Shown: piece after piece, positions 15,977-24,667 of the stretch
How positions within the stretch are numbered: position 1 is the stretch's first letter
Layout: the number at the start of each line of letters is the position of its first letter
Assembly: GCF_000009765.2 (NCBI RefSeq)
Contig: NC_003155.5
Location: 5,642,001 to 5,706,000 of the forward strand
Direction: 5' to 3'
Length of the DNA stretch: 64,000 bases
Source of the DNA: Streptomyces avermitilis MA-4680 = NBRC 14893
Lineage (GTDB): Bacteria > Actinomycetota > Actinomycetes > Streptomycetales > Streptomycetaceae
Position numbers and translations under genes: made by a program
Notes under the pieces: model-generated
Told to the model about the DNA's origin: nothing
The model's database searches: none
The model's input: the letters and a program-made list of their open reading frames with translations, nothing else

Positions 15977-16147
15977 GTGACGTTCTTCCTGCTGCTGGTC
16001 CTCGTGGCCGTCGTCCTGGGGATCATCGGCGTGGCAGCCAAGGGTCTGGGCTATCTGCTGATCATCGGCATCGCGGTTCTCGTGGTCGATGTGGCCGTCG
16101 CCGCCGTGCGGTTGTCCCGACGTGCCCGGCGGCGCCCCCTCCGCTGA
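15977..16147 (+). CDS. Small membrane protein (56 residues)
   Basis: GTG 15977 has GGAGG at a 10-nt spacing. The sequence VTFFLLLVLVAVVLGIIGVA is followed by GLGYLLIIGIAVLVVDVAVA and a basic end, RLSRRARRRPLR. Two transmembrane helices with a positively charged cytoplasmic end are expected. Longer in-frame starts upstream are rejected because they cross the hairpin and lack a ribosome binding site. It is similar in style to the two other small membrane proteins nearby. Function unknown. Confidence 0.68.
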   Translation: MTFFLLLVLVAVVLGIIGVAAKGLGYLLIIGIAVLVVDVAVAAVRLSRRARRRPLR

Positions 16148-16314
16148 CGGTGGTTGTGGCGGTGGCGGTGACAGCGCGGGATCACTGGCGCCGGGGCGCC
16201 GAATCGGAGCCGCTCCGAAATGCACTGAGTCGCTCAGAGCTGCTCAGCGCCGCTTCGAAATGCGTACGGCGCAGGCAGAACCGGAGTACGCGGGGCGCCC
16301 TCTTGGTGAACGGC

Positions 16315-16320
16315 TAGCAT
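16315..16320 (+). promoter_or_regulatory. Putative -10 (TAGCAT) for leaderless glycosyltransferase mRNA
   Basis: TAGCAT is followed by 7 nt and the ATG at 16328. The position fits a leaderless transcript. Confidence 0.4.
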
Positions 16321-16327
16321 CGCGGAA

Positions 16328-17263
16328 ATGATTGTCGGCCGGGATGGGGTGGGTGTGGTGGAGCACGCGGAGCAAGGCCCGCGGATCGCCGTCGCCGTGG
16401 TGACCATGGGGAATCGGCCCGCCGAGGTCGACGCGCTGCTCGCGTCCGTGGCCAAGCAGGACCTCCCGCCCGCGCGGATCGTCATCGTGGGCAACGGATG
16501 CCCGCTGCCCGAATTCGCCCGGCGCCTGGACCTGCCCGGCGAGGTCACCGGGATCGAGGTGGACGAGAACCTCGGCTGCCCGGGCGGGCGGAACGTGGCC
16601 CTGGCGAAGCTGCGGGAGTTCGGGGACGTCGACGTGGTCGTCGAACTCGACGACGACGGGCTGCTCGTCGACGCCGACGTACTGCGGCGCGTACGGGATC
16701 TGTACGCCGCAGACCCGCGGCTCGGCATCGTCGGATTCCGTATCGCCGACGAGAACGGCGAGACGCAGCGGCGCCACGTGCCCAGGGTCGGGAAGTCCGA
16801 CCCCCTGCGCGGTGGGCCCGTGACGGGATTCCTCGGCGGTGGACACGCCCTGTCCATGGCGATGCTCGCCCGGACCGGCGACTGGCCCGCCGAGTTCTTC
16901 TTCGCGCACGAGGAGACCGACCTCGCCTGGCGGGCCACCGACGCCGGATGGACCATCCTCTACGCGCCCGAACTGCTCCTTCAGCACCCCAAGACCTCAC
17001 CCGCCCGGCACGCCATCTACCACCGCGTGACCGCCCGCAACCGGGTCTGGCTCGCCCGCCGCCGGCTGCCGCTGCCGCTCATCCCCGTACACCTGGGCAT
17101 CTGGATCGCCGTCACGCTCGTACGAACCCGGTCGGCCGGCGGACTGCGCGCCTGGTTCGGCGGTTTCATGGAAGGCGTGCGGACGTCCGGTGGGGAGCGG
17201 CGGCCCATGCGGTGGCGCACGGTGTGGCGGCTCACGCGGCTGGGACGACCGCCCGTCATCTGA
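16328..17263 (+). CDS. Glycosyltransferase family 2
   Basis: 311 residues. GT-A fold: IAVAVVTMGNRPAEVDALLA at the N-terminus, NLGCPGGRN (nucleotide-sugar binding), VVELDDDG with the acidic DxD-like metal motif, GFLGGGHALSMAML for the acceptor region, and HEETDLAWR as the catalytic-base region. It transfers a sugar from a nucleotide donor to an unknown acceptor, probably a cell-surface glycan. The C-terminal IPVHLGIWIAVTLV segment may attach to the membrane. It is transcribed alone and followed by a terminator. Confidence 0.88.
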   Translation: MIVGRDGVGVVEHAEQGPRIAVAVVTMGNRPAEVDALLASVAKQDLPPARIVIVGNGCPLPEFARRLDLPGEVTGIEVDENLGCPGGRNVALAKLREFGDVDVVVELDDDGLLVDADVLRRVRDLYAADPRLGIVGFRIADENGETQRRHVPRVGKSDPLRGGPVTGFLGGGHALSMAMLARTGDWPAEFFFAHEETDLAWRATDAGWTILYAPELLLQHPKTSPARHAIYHRVTARNRVWLARRRLPLPLIPVHLGIWIAVTLVRTRSAGGLRAWFGGFMEGVRTSGGERRPMRWRTVWRLTRLGRPPVI

Positions 17264-17298
17264 CCGACGGCCCCGGACCCACCTCGGCGGCAACACGA

Positions 17299-17333
17299 AG
17301 GCCCCGGTCGTTCACCTCTGACGACCAGGGCCT
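17299..17333. terminator. Hairpin after the glycosyltransferase gene
   Basis: AGGCCCCGGTCGT (17299-17311) pairs with ACGACCAGGGCCT (17321-17333) with one mismatch and a 9-nt loop. Confidence 0.7.
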
Positions 17334-17448
17334 CTCGCATCTCCGGATCCGGCCACGGCGGCGACACTCCCCCGAGCTACGCGTGTACGCGCGTACCGTC
17401 GGGCCGGACCCGATGAGGTGATCACATCAGGCCACGCCAACGGATCGC

Positions 17449-17454
17449 TAACAT
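17449..17454 (+). promoter_or_regulatory. Putative -10 (TAACAT) of the SARP gene
   Basis: TAACAT overlaps the upstream ATG at 17453. If it is the -10, transcription starts near 17461 and that ATG cannot be the start codon. Confidence 0.35.
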
Positions 17455-17572
17455 GTGGCCAACGGTTTCAAAGGGGGCCGTGAGTCTCTCGGCGAGAAGT
17501 CGCCGAAACTCGGCGCAAAACCGAGGTGAGGCGGGGCAGTTCGCTGCCGCGCGGGAAGGCAGCGGGCGGCAT

Positions 17573-20500
17573 ATGCGGTACGGGCTGCGGTACGAACTGC
17601 GGTTCGGTCTCCTGGGCCCGCCGGTGCTGTACGACGCCGACGGCGAGGTCCGGCCGATCGGCAGCGGCAAGATGCGTGCCCTGCTGGCCGCGCTGCTGCT
17701 GGAGCCCGGACGGGTCGTCTCGGTCGACGCGCTCAAGGACGCCCTGTGGGGCGGTGCGCCGCCGGCGTCCGCGCAGGCGTCCCTGCAGAACCATGTGACC
17801 CGCCTGCGCCGCCTCCTCGGCGACGACCCCGAGCGGCTGCGTGCGGTACCGCCCGGCTATCTGCTGCGCGTCGGCGAGGGTGAGCTGGACGTCCGCGTCT
17901 TCGAGGACCATGTCGCCGCCGCGCGCGCCGCGCACGCCGGTGGTGACTGGGAGCGGACGGCGCGTGAGTGTGCGGCGGCGCTCGCGCTGTGGCGCGGCAC
18001 CCCGCTGAGCGGCCTGCCGCCGGAGACGGGCGGGCACGCGCTGGTGCAACGTCTGGAGGAGGCGCGGCTGCTCGCCCGGGAGTGGGGCTTCGACGCCGAG
18101 CTGCACCTCGGCGGGGCACGCCTGGCCGCCCTCGTACCGGAGTTGGCCGCACTCGTCGCCGAATACCCGCTGCGGGAGGCCTTCCACCGGCTGCTGATGC
18201 TCGTCCTGCACGGCACCGGCCGGCAGGCCGAGGCGCTGGCCGTCCACCGGGACCTGCGGGCACGGCTCATCGAGGAACTCGGGGTCGAGCCGGGCTCCGC
18301 GGTGCGCGAGGCGCATCTGAAGATCCTTCGGGAGGGTGCCTGCGGCGCCGGGGAGACCCAGGGGTGCTCGGGCGGGGGCGCGGCCCTGGGCGGGCCTGCC
18401 GTGGTCCCGGACCCGGGCGAGGCGGGCAAGGACGCGGGCGCCTACGAGGCGGGGGAGGGCTCGGGTGAGGGCTCGGACGAGGCGGGGAAGGGTGCGGGGG
18501 AGGACTCCGACGGGGGTACCGCCCGGGCGGCCGTCCCAGCCGTCCCAGCCGTCCCAGCCGTGGCGACCCCGCCCCGGCCCGCCCAACTTCCCCCCGCGCC
18601 CGCCCACTTCACCGGCCGTGGCGACGTACGCGCGGAACTGCTGCGGGCTCTCGACCCAGAGCGCGGCTCGTGCGCCGTCGCCGTGCTCAGCGGCATGGCC
18701 GGGGTCGGCAAGAGCGCGCTCGCGCTGCACGCGGCGCATGGTCTGCGGAAACGTTTCACTGATGGGCAGTTGTACGTCAACCTGCACGGCGCCACGCCCG
18801 GCATGGCCCCGCTCGCGCCGGGGCAGGCACTCGCCTCGCTCCTGCGGGACCTCGGCGTCGAGGCCCGGCGCATCCCCGAACATCCGGACGCGGCGGCCGC
18901 GCTGCTGCGCTCGCTGCTCGCACCGACCCGCACCCTGATGGTGCTGGACGACGCCGCGAACGCCGCACAGATACGGCAACTGCTGCCCGGCGGCCCGGAG
19001 TGCGCGGTGATCGTGACCAGCCGTTCGCCGCTCACCGCGCTCGACGGCGCCCGCCGCTTCCCGCTCGCGCCGCTGTCGGAGGAGGAGAGCGCACAGCTGC
19101 TGCGTGCGGTCTCCGGGCGGGGGGACGGGCTCGACGGCGCGCACCGTCTCGTCGAACTCGCGGGCCGGCTGCCGCTCGCCCTGCGTATCGTCGCCGCGCG
19201 GCTCGCGGCCCGGCGGGCCCTCACCCCCGACGACCTCGCCGGTCAACTCGCCGCCACCGACGGGCGCTTGCATCACCTCGAGTACGACGACCTGAGCGTG
19301 CGCAGATCACTGGCCGTCGCGCACGACGCGCTGAGCGCCTCCGACCGGGAGGCCGACCGGGACGCGGCGCTCGCGCTGTGCCGCATCGGCGCGCTCGACC
19401 TCCCCGAGTACGGGGCGCCCCTCCTCGCCCGCCTCACCGGCACGGACGAACGCCGCGCGGAAGCCGCCCTCGACCGCCTCGTCGACGTCGCGCTCCTGGA
19501 GGAGACGGCGTTCGGGCGCTACGCCCCCCACGACCTCGTGCGGGACTTCGCACGGGAGATCGCGGGGACGGCCGGGACAGCTGTGACGGCCGGGACGGCG
19601 GCATCCGTCACGGATTCATACGCCCGGGGTACCGGCCCCGCCGCTCCGGGCGCTCCGGGCTCTGCGGTTTCCGCGGATTCCGCGGATTCCGCGGCCTCTG
19701 CGGGTTCCACAGGCTCCACGGATGCCGGTCCCGGTGAGGGCGACGCCGTCCCTGACCTGGCCCTGCGCTGGTACGCCGCCACGGCTGCCCGCTCCTATCA
19801 GGCGATCGTCGAGCCGAGCGCCGTCCGGTCGGACCGGCTGCGGACGACGCCGTCGGAGCCGGACGCGCACGCGGCGGACGTGGCGGCCGCGGCCGACTTC
19901 GGCTCTGCCGACGAGGCCCACGCCTGGATCGGCCTGGAACTGGCGAACGCGGTCGCGCTGGTCGAGCGGTACGCGCAGGCGTCCGCCTATGTCCCCCTTC
20001 TCGCGCGCTATCTCGCCGTGTCCCTCCAACGCGGTGGCCGGCTGGGCGAGTTGGAGGTGCTCGGCGAGGCCGCCCTGGGCGCGGCGCGCCGGCTCGGGGA
20101 CGAGCCCGCCGAGGCGTTCGCCCTGCTGGACCTGGCGGGGCTGCACTTTCTGAAGGGGCGGGCGAACGACTCGCTCGCCCTGCTCGACCGCGCCCTGGAG
20201 ATCTGGCGCCGGCTCGACTTCCTCTCGTGCCTGTGCCGGGGGCTCGGCAACCGCGGGCTGCTGCTCGAAGGGCTCGGCCGCTACGAGGAGTCCGGCGAGA
20301 CCCTGCGGCAGTGCCTGGAGTACGCGCGTGTACTGAACGACCCGCACAGCGAGGCCATCACGTACAGCAATCTCGGCAACCTCTACGAGCACACGGACCC
20401 GCGCGCCGCCATCGAGCAGCACCGGCGCAGCCTGGAGATCGGCGAGGCCATCGGGGATGTGGTCGTCCGCCACTCCGCGCACTGCAACATCGGCTACGCC

Positions 20501-20893
20501 CACCTCACCCTCGGCGAACCGGACGCCGCCGTACCGCACTTCGAGGAGAGCCTGCGCATCCTCGGCGGCCATGACAACCGGCACTGGCAGGGGGAGCGGC
20601 AGACCCGGCTCGGTCTGGTGCGCGCGCTGCGGGGGCAGGGGGACGTGGCGCGGGCCGCGCGCGAGTGCGACAAGCTGCTGACCCTCGCGGGCCGCCGCAG
20701 CGACCGCTACTCCGAGGGGCTCGCCCGCCACCAGCGGGGGCTGCTGCGGCTCGCGGCGGGCGACACGGACGAGGCGCTCCGTCAGTGGAAGTCGGCACTG
20801 GACGCCCTGGACGGGACGGACACGCCGGTGGTGGCGGAGCTGCGGGAACTCCTCATTTGGCGTCGGCATAGCACTCCACCACCGCCGTCGTGA
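17573..20893 (+). CDS. SARP-family regulator with NB-ARC NTPase and TPR domains (AfsR-like)
   Basis: 1106 residues from ATG 17573. Domains: winged-helix DNA-binding domain (about 8-95, LRFGLLGPPVLYDADGEVR, SLQNHVTRLRRLL); BTAD (about 105-255); low-complexity Gly/Glu linker (270-345); NB-ARC NTPase with P-loop GMAGVGKS (near 374) and kinase-2 LMVLDDA; TPR repeats in the last 300 residues (SNLGNLYEHTDPRAAIEQH, NIGYAHLTLGEPDAAVPHF). Such proteins activate secondary-metabolism or developmental promoters. The start is uncertain: GTG 17480 with AAGGGGG, or ATG 17453, are alternatives. No antibiotic cluster adjoins it. The 3' end overlaps the convergent DNA polymerase gene by 41 bp. Confidence 0.9.
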   Translation: MRYGLRYELRFGLLGPPVLYDADGEVRPIGSGKMRALLAALLLEPGRVVSVDALKDALWGGAPPASAQASLQNHVTRLRRLLGDDPERLRAVPPGYLLRVGEGELDVRVFEDHVAAARAAHAGGDWERTARECAAALALWRGTPLSGLPPETGGHALVQRLEEARLLAREWGFDAELHLGGARLAALVPELAALVAEYPLREAFHRLLMLVLHGTGRQAEALAVHRDLRARLIEELGVEPGSAVREAHLKILREGACGAGETQGCSGGGAALGGPAVVPDPGEAGKDAGAYEAGEGSGEGSDEAGKGAGEDSDGGTARAAVPAVPAVPAVATPPRPAQLPPAPAHFTGRGDVRAELLRALDPERGSCAVAVLSGMAGVGKSALALHAAHGLRKRFTDGQLYVNLHGATPGMAPLAPGQALASLLRDLGVEARRIPEHPDAAAALLRSLLAPTRTLMVLDDAANAAQIRQLLPGGPECAVIVTSRSPLTALDGARRFPLAPLSEEESAQLLRAVSGRGDGLDGAHRLVELAGRLPLALRIVAARLAARRALTPDDLAGQLAATDGRLHHLEYDDLSVRRSLAVAHDALSASDREADRDAALALCRIGALDLPEYGAPLLARLTGTDERRAEAALDRLVDVALLEETAFGRYAPHDLVRDFAREIAGTAGTAVTAGTAASVTDSYARGTGPAAPGAPGSAVSADSADSAASAGSTGSTDAGPGEGDAVPDLALRWYAATAARSYQAIVEPSAVRSDRLRTTPSEPDAHAADVAAAADFGSADEAHAWIGLELANAVALVERYAQASAYVPLLARYLAVSLQRGGRLGELEVLGEAALGAARRLGDEPAEAFALLDLAGLHFLKGRANDSLALLDRALEIWRRLDFLSCLCRGLGNRGLLLEGLGRYEESGETLRQCLEYARVLNDPHSEAITYSNLGNLYEHTDPRAAIEQHRRSLEIGEAIGDVVVRHSAHCNIGYAHLTLGEPDAAVPHFEESLRILGGHDNRHWQGERQTRLGLVRALRGQGDVARAARECDKLLTLAGRRSDRYSEGLARHQRGLLRLAAGDTDEALRQWKSALDALDGTDTPVVAELRELLIWRRHSTPPPPS

Positions 20894-22547
20894 ACGAGAA
20901 CCGCACCGGCGTCTCGCCGAACGTCAGCCGGCCCGCCAGGTCCGCCGCCTCCCGGATCGCCGCGACCACCGTGTCCGCCTCCTCGGCCGGGCAGTGCACG
21001 ATCACCTCGTCGTGCTGGAAGAAGACCAGCTCGGCCGCCAGGCCGGCGCAGGCGCGCCGGAGCGCGGCGAGCAGCAGCAGGGCCCAGTCCGCCGCGCTGC
21101 CCTGCACCACGAAGTTGCGTGCGAAGCGGCCGCGGGCCCGCGAGTTCGTGGAGGCGTAGCCCGGCATCCACTCCTGCGCGGCGCCCGAGGACGGCGCCGG
21201 TTCGTCCTGCGGGATGCCCGCCTCCTCCGCGCTGTCCTCGGACGCTCCGGCCGCCGGTGGGCTCGTACGCCCCAGCCAGGTCCGTACGAGGCGGCCCTCC
21301 TCGCCCGCGCGGGCCGCGTCGTCGACGTACGCGACGGCCTTGGGGAAGCGGCGGCGCAGCGCGGCGAGGTTCTTGAGGCCGTCCCCGGACGTCTGTCCGT
21401 AGATCGCGCCGAGCACCGCCAGTTTCGCCTGGGCGCGGTCGCCGGAGAACGCGCGGTCCGACACCGACTGGTACAGGTCGCTCTCGCGGCCAGCGACCTC
21501 CATCAGGCCGGGGTCCCGGGAGATCGCGGCCAGCACGCGGGGCTCCATCTGGTCGGCGTCGGCCACGACCAGCCGCCAGCCCGGGTCGGCGACCACGGCG
21601 CGCCGGATGACCTTGGGGATCTGCAGCGCGCCGCCCCCGTTGGTCACCCACCGTCCGGTGACCGTGCCGCCCGGCAGGTACTCGGGCCTGAAGCGGCCGT
21701 CGCGCACCCAGTCCTGGAGCCACGACCAGCCGTGGGCGACCCAGATCCGGTACAGCTTCTTGTACTCGAGGAGTGGCTTCACGGCCGGGTGGTCGACGGA
21801 CTCGATCTCCCACCGGCGCGTGGACCTGACCTTGATCCCGGCCTGGGCGAACGCCTTGACGACGTCGGTGGGGAGATCGGGCCGGACGCGGCGGCCGAAG
21901 GCGGCCGACACCTCGTCGGTGAGCTCGGCCAGCCGCCGGGGCTCGCCCCCGCCCGCGTACCGCTCGCCGAGCAGTTCGTTCAGCAGGTCGCGGTGCACGT
22001 CCGCGCGCCAGGGCAGCCCCGCGGCGTTCATCTCGGCGGCCACGAGCATGCCCGCCGACTCGGTGGCGGTCAGAAGGCGCATGCGGTCCGGGTGCGCGGT
22101 CGCGTCGTGCCGGCGCTGCTGGTCCGCGTACACCTCGATGAGGTCGTCCACGGGTAGGTGGACCGGGCGCGGTTCGAAGAGGGAGGACTGCGATCCGGGC
22201 ACGGCGGCGCGCTGCGGCGGATCGGGCGGTACGGGGCCGCCGCGCAGTCTGGCCAGCGCGGCGGCGGCCGACCGGGGCTCGCCGAGCCGGCCCTCGTGGC
22301 CGAGGAGCAGGGTCTCGGCGGCCTCGATGTCGTAGCACCGCTCGACTCGCACCCCCGCGGCGAGCAGGCGCGGTGCCATGTCGGCCGTGGACCGCCAGAC
22401 CCACCGGGTCGCCTCGGGCCGCGACCGCACGGCCTCGACGAGATCCGGTTCCCTGCGCACGGGCCCGGAGGGCAGCCCGCCGTCGCCGAGGGCGACGACC
22501 TCCGCGCCACCGTCCTCGGCCGGTGCGAGAGCCCAGCGCCCGGTCAT
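20853..22547 (-). CDS. Stand-alone family A DNA polymerase (3'-5' exonuclease/polymerase type)
   Basis: 564 residues. It lacks the 5' nuclease of true PolA, and the N-terminal 170 residues look like a degenerate exonuclease-type domain. The polymerase motifs are present. Motif A is DADQMEPRVLA (about 325-335, canonical DYSQIELR). Motif B is RAQAKLAVLGAIYGQ with Arg, Lys and Tyr. Motif C is FFQHDEVIV with the catalytic Asp-Glu. GTVTGRW, the usual template-binding signature, is also there. This matches the second PolA-like enzyme found in actinobacteria, possibly for repair. The 3' end overlaps the SARP gene, so read-through would make antisense RNA. Confidence 0.88.
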   Translation of the reverse strand: MTGRWALAPAEDGGAEVVALGDGGLPSGPVRREPDLVEAVRSRPEATRWVWRSTADMAPRLLAAGVRVERCYDIEAAETLLLGHEGRLGEPRSAAAALARLRGGPVPPDPPQRAAVPGSQSSLFEPRPVHLPVDDLIEVYADQQRRHDATAHPDRMRLLTATESAGMLVAAEMNAAGLPWRADVHRDLLNELLGERYAGGGEPRRLAELTDEVSAAFGRRVRPDLPTDVVKAFAQAGIKVRSTRRWEIESVDHPAVKPLLEYKKLYRIWVAHGWSWLQDWVRDGRFRPEYLPGGTVTGRWVTNGGGALQIPKVIRRAVVADPGWRLVVADADQMEPRVLAAISRDPGLMEVAGRESDLYQSVSDRAFSGDRAQAKLAVLGAIYGQTSGDGLKNLAALRRRFPKAVAYVDDAARAGEEGRLVRTWLGRTSPPAAGASEDSAEEAGIPQDEPAPSSGAAQEWMPGYASTNSRARGRFARNFVVQGSAADWALLLLAALRRACAGLAAELVFFQHDEVIVHCPAEEADTVVAAIREAADLAGRLTFGETPVRFSFTTAVVECYADAK

Positions 22548-22625
22548 GCTGCGAGTGTGGCAGGAGGGTCTGACAACGCCCGCGGTTCACCGCGGGGCAG
22601 GCGGCGGGCCCGCGCTGCCGCCCGG

Positions 22626-22687
22626 TCATCCCTCTTGCCTTGCCCGAGCTGCCCGCTCATCCCTCTTGCCTTGCCCGAGTCGCCCGC
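22626..22687. repeat. 31-bp tandem duplication
   Basis: TCATCCCTCTTGCCTTGCCC begins at 22626 and again at 22657; the two 31-bp units differ by a CT/TC swap. It lies between the divergently ending polymerase start and the Clp-N pseudogene stop. Confidence 0.75.
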
Positions 22688-23416
22688 TCACTCCCCGCGC
22701 TCGTGCGCCTTCGCCAGTTCCTCCAGTGCCTTCGACACATGGGCCTCCGCCGCCTTGTCGACCCAGGCCGGTCAGGACGCCCTTGCCGTTCTCCAGCTCC
22801 AGCAAGGCCAGGAGGATGCGCTCGGTGCCGATGTAGTTGTGGCCGAGGCGCAGGGCCTCGCGGAAGGTGAGTTCGAGGGCCTTCTTCGCGGCCGGGCCGT
22901 ACGGGATCAGCTCGGGGACCGTGTCCGCCGACGGCGGCAGCGCCGCGGTCGCCGCCCGGCGTACGGAGTCCGGCGGGGCCCCCTGCGCGGTGACCGCCTT
23001 CGCCGCGAGCGCCTCCGGCTCCGCCAGCAGGCCCAGGACCAGGTGCTCGGGCAGGCTCTCGGCGTTGCCCGCGGCCTTGGCCTCGTTGTGCGCGGCCAAG
23101 ACCACGTTGCGGGCGCGTTCGGTGTAGCGGCTGAAGCCCTGGCTGGGGTCGAGGTCCACCTCCGCCTTGGGCACGAACCGCTTCTGCGCCGCCTGCCGGG
23201 TCACGCCCATGCTCTTGCCGATGTCCGTCCAGGACGCGCCCGAACGGCGGGCCTGGTCCACGAAGTGCCCGATCAGATGGTCGGCCACGTCGCCCAGGTG
23301 GTCCGCGGCGATCACCGCGTCTGGAGCTGGTCGAGTGCGTCGGTGTGCACCTTCTTGATGGCGTCGATGAGGTCGTCGAGACGTACGGATGCCGTGTCGA
23401 GTGGGTTCGTCGTCAT
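22688..23416 (-). pseudogene. Clp N-terminal domain protein broken by two frameshifts
   Basis: Joining three frames restores a normal protein. It starts MTTNPLDTASVRLDDLIDAI at 23416, shifts at about 23320 (one base missing), continues DAVIAADHLGDVADHLIG through the helix-turn-helix-like WTDIGKSMGVTRQAAQKRF and a Clp-N repeat (RYTERARNVVLAAHNEAKA), shifts again at about 22765 (two bases missing), and ends KAAEAHVSKALEELAKAHER with stop at 22688. Intact relatives pair a small DNA-binding segment with a Clp-N fold. It is either a real pseudogene or two sequencing errors. As read, a 265-residue hybrid with altered ends would be made. Confidence 0.75.
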
Positions 23417-23529
23417 GTGTCAACCGCAGGTCGACACTTGCCGTGCGTCAACTTGAAGTTGACGCTGAACGCTGTCCACGCGCGCGTACCCCCCGTTCCG
23501 CCTCCCGCCCGGCGTGTCACGATCGACGC

Positions 23530-24657
23530 GTGAGTACGACGACCACCGTGGACCGTGCCTTCGAGGCCGCCCTGTACGCCGACACCGACGCCACCCTCGA
23601 CGCCGGCGCCTCGCTGCTCGCCGCCGACCCCGCGGCCGACGCCGAACTGGCTCGGCGCGGCGAGGAGTTCGTCGCCACGGCGTGGCGGCGCGGCTGGCAG
23701 CCCGCCGACCTCGTACGCGTCGTGCGCCGCGAGCTGGACGACGTACACATACGTCTGGTGTCGGCGCTGATCCTCGCCCAGGCGCCACGGCACCCGAACC
23801 CGGGACCCCGCTGGGCCGCGCAGCTCGGCGAACTCGACGGCGCCGAGGCCCCGCGCACCGACCGCTTCTCGTACGCGACCGCCGTACTGGAGCTGTACCG
23901 GCTCCTCCTGCGCCTCCCCGCCATCGAGCCGGTCGAGCCGCTGGAGCCCCCGGCCGGACGGGCCGCGCCCCGGGACTCGGACTCCCGCATGCTCGCCAGG
24001 ATCCGCGCCCTGCTCGCGAAGGCGGAGGCGACCGGGTTCCCTCAGGAGGCTGAGGCGCTCAGCGCCAAGGCGCAGGAGCTGATGACGCGGCACAGCATCG
24101 ACGAGGCGCTGCTCGCGTCCCGCGCGCCCGGCAAGGGCGCGCCCGGCGCCTGCCGGATCGGGGTGGACCCGCCCTACGAGACGGCCAAGGCGGTGCTCCT
24201 GGACGCGGTGGCCGGCGCGAACCGCTGCCGGGCCGTGTGGAACGACTCCCTCGGCTTCTCCACCGTCGTCGGCTTCGAACCCGACCTCGAGGCGGTCGAA
24301 CTCCTCTACACCTCGCTGCTCGTCCAGGCCACGGCCGCGATGACGAAGGCGGAGGCGGCCCAGCGGGCGGGCGGCCGGAAGCGTACGAAGACGTTCCGGC
24401 AGTCGTTCCTGGCCGCGTACGCGCACCGGATCGGCGACCGCCTTGCGGACGTGGCCCAGGGGCAGGCCACGCAGGCCGAGGGGGAGCTGCTGCCGGTGCT
24501 CGCGGCCCGCGACGTGGCGGTCGCCGACCACCTGGAGCAGATGTTCCCCGAGACCGTGACCACCCGGCTGCGCGGGGTCAGCGACGCGGCCGGATGGGAG
24601 CAGGGGGCGGCCGCCGCCGACCGGGCCCAGGTCAGGGGCCGGCGGCCGATCCCCTGA
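23530..24657 (+). CDS. DUF2786 domain protein
   Basis: 375 residues from GTG 23530. The DUF2786 motif is at about 154-190 (MLARIRALLAKAEATGFPQE, then EAEALSAKAQELMTRHSID). It is followed by a C-terminal region with VVGFEPDLEAVELLYTSLLV and a basic stretch (GGRKRTKTFRQSF). It has no membrane segments or signal peptide. The biochemical role of the family is unknown; many members occur in phage and actinobacteria. The ribosome binding site is weak. It converges with the DUF4232 lipoprotein gene, 10 bp separating the stops. Confidence 0.85.
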   Translation: MSTTTTVDRAFEAALYADTDATLDAGASLLAADPAADAELARRGEEFVATAWRRGWQPADLVRVVRRELDDVHIRLVSALILAQAPRHPNPGPRWAAQLGELDGAEAPRTDRFSYATAVLELYRLLLRLPAIEPVEPLEPPAGRAAPRDSDSRMLARIRALLAKAEATGFPQEAEALSAKAQELMTRHSIDEALLASRAPGKGAPGACRIGVDPPYETAKAVLLDAVAGANRCRAVWNDSLGFSTVVGFEPDLEAVELLYTSLLVQATAAMTKAEAAQRAGGRKRTKTFRQSFLAAYAHRIGDRLADVAQGQATQAEGELLPVLAARDVAVADHLEQMFPETVTTRLRGVSDAAGWEQGAAAADRAQVRGRRPIP

Positions 24658-24667
24658 CCCCGCCGGC

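Noticed and set aside
17453-17572. ATG 17453 as start of the SARP gene
   Set aside because: The codon overlaps a good -10 (TAACAT) and the extra 40 residues are unlike SARP N-termini.
17573-20893. Cluster-situated activator of an antibiotic gene cluster
   Set aside because: No PKS, NRPS or other biosynthetic genes lie within the window around it.
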